This document shows positions 32,135-35,411 of a DNA stretch of 35,411 nt, one piece after another. A program made the position numbers and the translations under genes. The notes under the pieces were generated by a model. That model had not been told where the DNA came from. It was given only the letters and a program-made list of their open reading frames with translations, and did not search any database. The stretch comes from Nostocales cyanobacterium LEGE 12452 (GTDB lineage: Bacteria > Cyanobacteriota > Cyanobacteriia > Cyanobacteriales > Nostocaceae). The stretch lies in NCBI GenBank assembly GCA_015206945.1, contig JADEXV010000059.1, positions 1 to 35,411 on the forward strand. The letters are read 5' to 3'. Numbering within the stretch: the stretch's first letter is position 1; each line of letters opens with the position of its first letter.

Positions 32135-32812
32135 GTGCTTAACAACCTTCATCAGTTATTATCTCCCCGAAAGTGGGGAATTCCCCTCGCGGGCTTAGGC
32201 TTACTTCTCGGTTTGGGCTTTTTAGCCAAGCAGACTCAAGTAATATCATTTACAGATTCTCGATTATCATCGGCTCGGATTCAGAAAACCTCCGAAAACT
32301 CTCTTTTGTCGCAGCTGAGAAAAGTTCGAGAGCAGAGAAGTCAACTGAATGCGGCTTCTGGAGGCGATAAAACAGTACCTACAATCACAGCACTGGTTCC
32401 AGACGATGGGGGAACTACAAAAAGTGCAAGAGTTTTACCAAAAGCAAGTTTTCCTGTAAAAGATGGGATTTACCTCTATGGCCAATCCCCAAAGCCAGAC
32501 CAGGTTGGTCAAGGTTATATCATATTTCAAAAGCAGCAGAACAAGGTAAGGGGTGCATTGTATATGCCCCAATCAGAGTTAAATTGCTTTCAAGGTACAA
32601 TCAACCCATCAGGAGAGTTGGCGATGACGGTTAATAGTTCGTCAAATGAAGCCAGTTCTGAACGATCAAATCAGGTAGCTACAAGCAATAGATTGCCCAA
32701 GGTTGGTGAGGATGAGTCAAATTCTTATGCTTACTCCCTGGCTCTGCAAGACTTTTATCGGTTAAATTCGATCGCAGCGAGCGATCGCCGCACGTTACAA
32801 ATGTGTAATTAA
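32135..32812 (+). CDS. Conserved-looking anchored hypothetical protein
   Basis: 225 residues, GTG start with AGGAG eight bases upstream. A short N-terminal membrane anchor (WGIPLAGLGLLLGLGFLA, about 14-31) is followed by a basic coiled stretch (LLSQLRKVREQRSQL), a Thr/Pro linker, and a small beta domain (about 104-165: FPVKDGIYLYGQSPKPDQVG, GYIIFQKQQNKVRGALYMPQ, SELNCFQGTI). A Ser/Asn-rich linker and a C-terminal YSLALQDFYRLNSIAASDRR segment end it. I do not recognise the family, but the layout suggests a periplasm-facing protein of cyanobacteria. A terminator hairpin follows. Confidence 0.75.
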   Translation: MLNNLHQLLSPRKWGIPLAGLGLLLGLGFLAKQTQVISFTDSRLSSARIQKTSENSLLSQLRKVREQRSQLNAASGGDKTVPTITALVPDDGGTTKSARVLPKASFPVKDGIYLYGQSPKPDQVGQGYIIFQKQQNKVRGALYMPQSELNCFQGTINPSGELAMTVNSSSNEASSERSNQVATSNRLPKVGEDESNSYAYSLALQDFYRLNSIAASDRRTLQMCN

Positions 32813-32846
32813 TGTCCAATATCTTGATTATGTCCTTTTGGACTAG

Positions 32847-32872
32847 ACACACTCAAGCAGCCCTGAGTGTGT
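32847..32872 (+). terminator. Stem-loop between convergent genes
   Basis: ACACACTCA (32847-32855) pairs with TGAGTGTGT (32864-32872), loop of eight bases, followed by TATTAAGT. It ends the hypothetical gene upstream and lies beyond the stop of the convergent Omp85 gene. Confidence 0.6.
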
Positions 32873-32917
32873 TATTAAGTAATCCTCAGTAGTTCTCTAG
32901 AACTTCTCCGCCACCCG

Positions 32918-34480
32918 TTAAAATCGCTGACCTGTTGTAACTTCAAATCTAAGTTCTCCTCGGTCGCTAATTCCTAAATCACCTCGAATCAGCCCAAAGG
33001 ATGACTTGACGCGCAATCCTAAGCCGTAACCAAAGCCACTTCCAGGTTTATCTCGTAGCACTCCTGGTTCTCCTAGTACGGTTTCGCTAGACCCGAAATC
33101 TGAGGCGAAGTCAGTAAAAAGAACTCCTCCAATTGAATAAGAAATTGGGAAACGATATTCTATAGAAGCTAAACCATAACTCCGACCACTAGCAACTTTT
33201 CCATAACCATAACCCCTAACAGAATCTAGTCCGCCAATATTAAAAGCATCAGCTGGTGGAAAGTTTCCAAGAGTCGTACCAATTTGGAAATTAATCGCCA
33301 ACATTTCTGGATTGTCAGTTGGTCTACCATTACCGATCCAACTGACTGGTAAATACTGAATGTAATCTCCCTGTAGGCGGTTGCTAGAAATATTACCCAG
33401 TCCAATCGGAATTGCTTGTTCTGTGCTGAGAGTGAGAATCGATCCTTGAGTCGGATTTTCTCGGCGATCGCGTTGATCTCTGGATACAGAAAATAATACT
33501 GTAAATAAGTCATCAATACCAGTACCGCTGACAGATAAAGGATTCCCTAAACTATCGACTTGTACAACTTTATAGTCGCGATCGCGTAGGCTAATTCTGG
33601 TATAGTTCAAACTTATAGCTGCATCCCACTGATCAAAAGATCGTAAAACTCCTACAGAACCGCCAAACCTTCCCTCGCGTACTTTGTCACCGTTAAACAA
33701 TTTGATATCTTCATTGAAGGTTCCCGATATATTCCGATTACGAAAAGCTCTGATGCTGTAGCCTAAGCGGTTTGGTTCTTGAGGACGATAACGACTAGTA
33801 AACTGACCATTAAATTGGACATCTTTACCGCTGATTTGTACAGTTGTATCTAATTTATCGTTAAGACCGCTGATATTTTCATCTTTATAACCTAGCCGAC
33901 CGAATAACCCAACATCTTCGTTACTACCGCCTCCTAAAATTAGAGAAGGGAAGTCACGCTCTTTAATTTCATAGATGAGATTAACGCTATTTACATCTTC
34001 TTGTCGATAAACATTGACTTCATTAAATGACTCTAATCTCCGCAATCGTTGCAAGTCTGCTTCTAGTAAATCTTCACGAAATACCTCACCAGGTTTGAGT
34101 TTCAGCAGACCAATGATAAACTCTTTTTGAGTACGTCCTTTGATCGGCTGACCTTTGTCATCGAGCAATTTATCTTTGGTATTAACAAAACGAATCTGGA
34201 TGTCTTTGACAATTCTCTGAGAAAGCTCGGTAGACTGGTTATCTACGGGGGTTAATCCGATATAGCCCCCATATTTTGCATACTCTCCCTCTATCTGTAA
34301 TGTAGGTTTTGTTGCCACAATACTACTAGTACCATCTTCAGTAGAAGATTGTGAGTCTGCAATGGCCTCTAGATTTTCTCCAGCTATTAAGATGACTGCG
34401 ATCGCAACTACAGCTATTTGAATACGCATAAATAAAACTTTGTCATTACCCATATTTTGGGAACAGTTAAATTGTCCCAT
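32918..34480 (-). CDS. Omp85/BamA-TamA family outer membrane protein, one POTRA
   Basis: Up to 520 residues. A hydrophobic leader (RIQIAVVAIAVILIAGENLEA) begins at the second in-frame ATG at 34429, which would give a cleaner signal peptide (503 residues). One POTRA domain is visible (about 88-172: VKDIQIRFVNTKDK...LKLKPGEVFREDLLEADLQR, LESFNEVNVYRQED), then a 16-strand-type barrel with the conserved GGLDSVRGYGYG loop, ending ...FEVTTGQRF with the terminal Phe expected of a BamA substrate. Cyanobacterial BamA normally carries three POTRA domains, so this is a shorter paralogue, perhaps for a restricted set of client proteins. Confidence 0.88.
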   Translation of the reverse strand: MGQFNCSQNMGNDKVLFMRIQIAVVAIAVILIAGENLEAIADSQSSTEDGTSSIVATKPTLQIEGEYAKYGGYIGLTPVDNQSTELSQRIVKDIQIRFVNTKDKLLDDKGQPIKGRTQKEFIIGLLKLKPGEVFREDLLEADLQRLRRLESFNEVNVYRQEDVNSVNLIYEIKERDFPSLILGGGSNEDVGLFGRLGYKDENISGLNDKLDTTVQISGKDVQFNGQFTSRYRPQEPNRLGYSIRAFRNRNISGTFNEDIKLFNGDKVREGRFGGSVGVLRSFDQWDAAISLNYTRISLRDRDYKVVQVDSLGNPLSVSGTGIDDLFTVLFSVSRDQRDRRENPTQGSILTLSTEQAIPIGLGNISSNRLQGDYIQYLPVSWIGNGRPTDNPEMLAINFQIGTTLGNFPPADAFNIGGLDSVRGYGYGKVASGRSYGLASIEYRFPISYSIGGVLFTDFASDFGSSETVLGEPGVLRDKPGSGFGYGLGLRVKSSFGLIRGDLGISDRGELRFEVTTGQRF

Positions 34481-34683
34481 TACGACAGGACTATCTTGAA
34501 AATATCCTTTTAAGTTGTCACTAATAGCTAGTCTGCACCCCGTAATATCATGTCCGGTTCATCAAGCTGAATAAAAAATATTCGTTCGTAGTCAGGGCTT
34601 GAGTCCTGGCTTTGGGGAATGAAGCCCCCACTATAAACTGCTTATTACAGGTGATTTCGCGGCCATTGATTTGTCATTATTCT
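34481..34683. other. Spacer with repeat-like hairpins
   Basis: CAGGGCTTGAGTCCTGG and GGGGAATGAAGCCCCC (about 34598-34631) fold into small hairpins. ATATCATGTCCG (34547-34558) recurs at 35308-35319. No gene seen. Confidence 0.4.
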
Positions 34684-35010
34684 TTACCAGTTGCACTCAG
34701 TACCAATTTCACCGAGAGCAGTAATTGCAATAATCAGAAATTTTTCATCCTGATTTTATAGGGCTTTGATGAGAGCGGGAACTGCTTTTGAGTTGCAAGC
34801 AACTAAGGCATTAAAATTAACATTAGCAGCATCAAATTAATTTAATTGCTGAATATGCTGTTTAATGTCTGCTTCGGTACATAGAGGTTGCAGTGATGGA
34901 GTTTGAGCGATCACTCTTGTATTAGTTAATTGAGGTAAGCTTATAGCTCCTAATGCAGCCAAAGTGATAATTACAGATGTTGTTCTAGATTTCCATTGCT
35001 TCTGAGCCAA
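34684..35010 (-). pseudogene. Broken secreted HEAT-repeat protein gene
   Basis: The reverse strand has a strong ribosome site GGAGG (35017-35021) six bases before a TTG start. The frame gives a signal peptide (AQKQWKSRTTSVIITLAALG...), then LCTEADIKQHIQQLN, a TAA stop (34837-34839), FDAANVNFNALVACNSKAVP, ALIKAL, a second TAA (34756-34758), and NQDEKFLIIAITALGEIGTE before TAA at 34684-34686. The VPALIKAL...DEKFLIIAITALGEIG pattern is a HEAT repeat. Only one repeat remains, so the 3' part is lost too. A 57-residue exported peptide could still be produced. Confidence 0.75.
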
Positions 35011-35411
35011 GTATAACCTCCATCAAAAATAGTTTTAAGCAAAAACAAGTAGCAATTACAACTTAACTTTTTATAAGTGCGTAAGTATCGCTATAAAATT
35101 AAGTCATATTACTACAGGTTATTTGCAAAATCAAATAATTGTCAAACAATATACATATTTACTAAATTTAATCGGTAAAGATACTGTTAAACTCTAGATT
35201 TCGCAGGTGCGCTGGTAAATGCTGTATTTTTGAAAATGACCTAACTGCATTAGACTTGTCGGGAAATAACGAGAAAAATGTCTGAAAGTACTGCTAGACA
35301 TAGCTTATATCATGTCCGCATAATTAGGGCTTGCTAACCACAGTCATTGCACCCCACACGCCAGTCGCTCATGGGGGAAACCCCCAAGACCGCGCTGGCT
35401 CCCCTTAATCC
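35011..35411. other. Terminal spacer, AT-rich, ending in a hairpin repeat
   Basis: Nothing coding is seen. The first part should hold the old promoter of the HEAT-repeat gene. At the end, GCCAG (35360-35364) pairs with CTGGC (35395-35399) around an inner TGGGGG (35372-35377), AAA, CCCCCA (35381-35386) hairpin, a dispersed-repeat type. Confidence 0.45.

Noticed and set aside
1-35411. tRNA, rRNA, tmRNA or RNase P genes
   Set aside because: No T-loop signature with matching acceptor arms and no conserved RNA core was seen by eye; a tRNAscan/Infernal run would settle this.

Overview
The window reads as chromosomal DNA of a filamentous, probably heterocyst-forming and hormogonium-forming cyanobacterium (Nostocales, Nostoc-like). 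The evidence is the very frequent HIP1 octamer GCGATCGC, heptanucleotide STRR arrays (TCATTTG and ACTAATG types), other Nostoc-style dispersed repeats, and marker genes: the catalytic subunit of ferredoxin-thioredoxin reductase, a CBS-CP12 fusion, a GUN4-domain protein, a TftA-like hormogonium morphoprotein, an EGY-type site-2 protease and DUF3386/DUF3326/DUF309 proteins. I found no tRNA, rRNA, CRISPR array or intact transposase.

Layout. 1-2.3 kb is an accessory patch: a broken copy of a coiled module, a membrane-anchored GUN4-domain protein carrying the same module, and a BrnT/BrnA-like toxin-antitoxin pair. 2.3-7.4 kb is housekeeping: a DUF58 protein, ferredoxin-thioredoxin reductase with a DUF309 partner, and an LPS-transport set (LptA-like, LptB, LptF/G-like). 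7.4-11.4 kb holds CBS-CP12, a CPBP protease, DUF3326 and DUF4126. 11.4-12.5 kb is decayed: a 13-unit, 21-bp minisatellite and the remains of an LRR-Roc (ROCO) gene. 12.6-21.5 kb is cell-envelope and core genes: a type-2 amidase, a UbiH-like hydroxylase, an M50 protease, a degenerate MBL-fold protein, DnaG primase and TftA. 21.6-23.3 kb has a luciferase-like monooxygenase relic cut off at the end of an HTH-AAA protein. 23.9-32.8 kb carries a small anchored protein, a COQ4 homologue, a large secreted zinc metalloprotease, an alpha/beta hydrolase, a HugZ-like protein, a divergent DUF3386 / GAF-LuxR pair and an anchored hypothetical protein. 32.9-35 kb has a one-POTRA Omp85 protein and a broken HEAT-repeat gene.

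Working together: the three Lpt components probably form one transcription unit feeding lipopolysaccharide to the outer membrane, where the Omp85 protein would also sit. FTR and CP12 are two arms of light/redox control of carbon metabolism, although here they lie in different operons.

The strongest unusual signal is how repeats interact with genes. Stop codons of at least three genes coincide with or directly abut repeat arrays, a 48-bp dispersed repeat has been absorbed in frame into the DnaG linker, a MITE-like family with ATACAGC ends is dispersed here, and a minisatellite is readable as a seven-residue protein repeat. At least four genes are visibly decayed (60-341, 11953-12490, 21655-21881, 34684-35010). 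Start codons were moved inward where the longest frame began with TTG or GTG and a better ATG lay just downstream.
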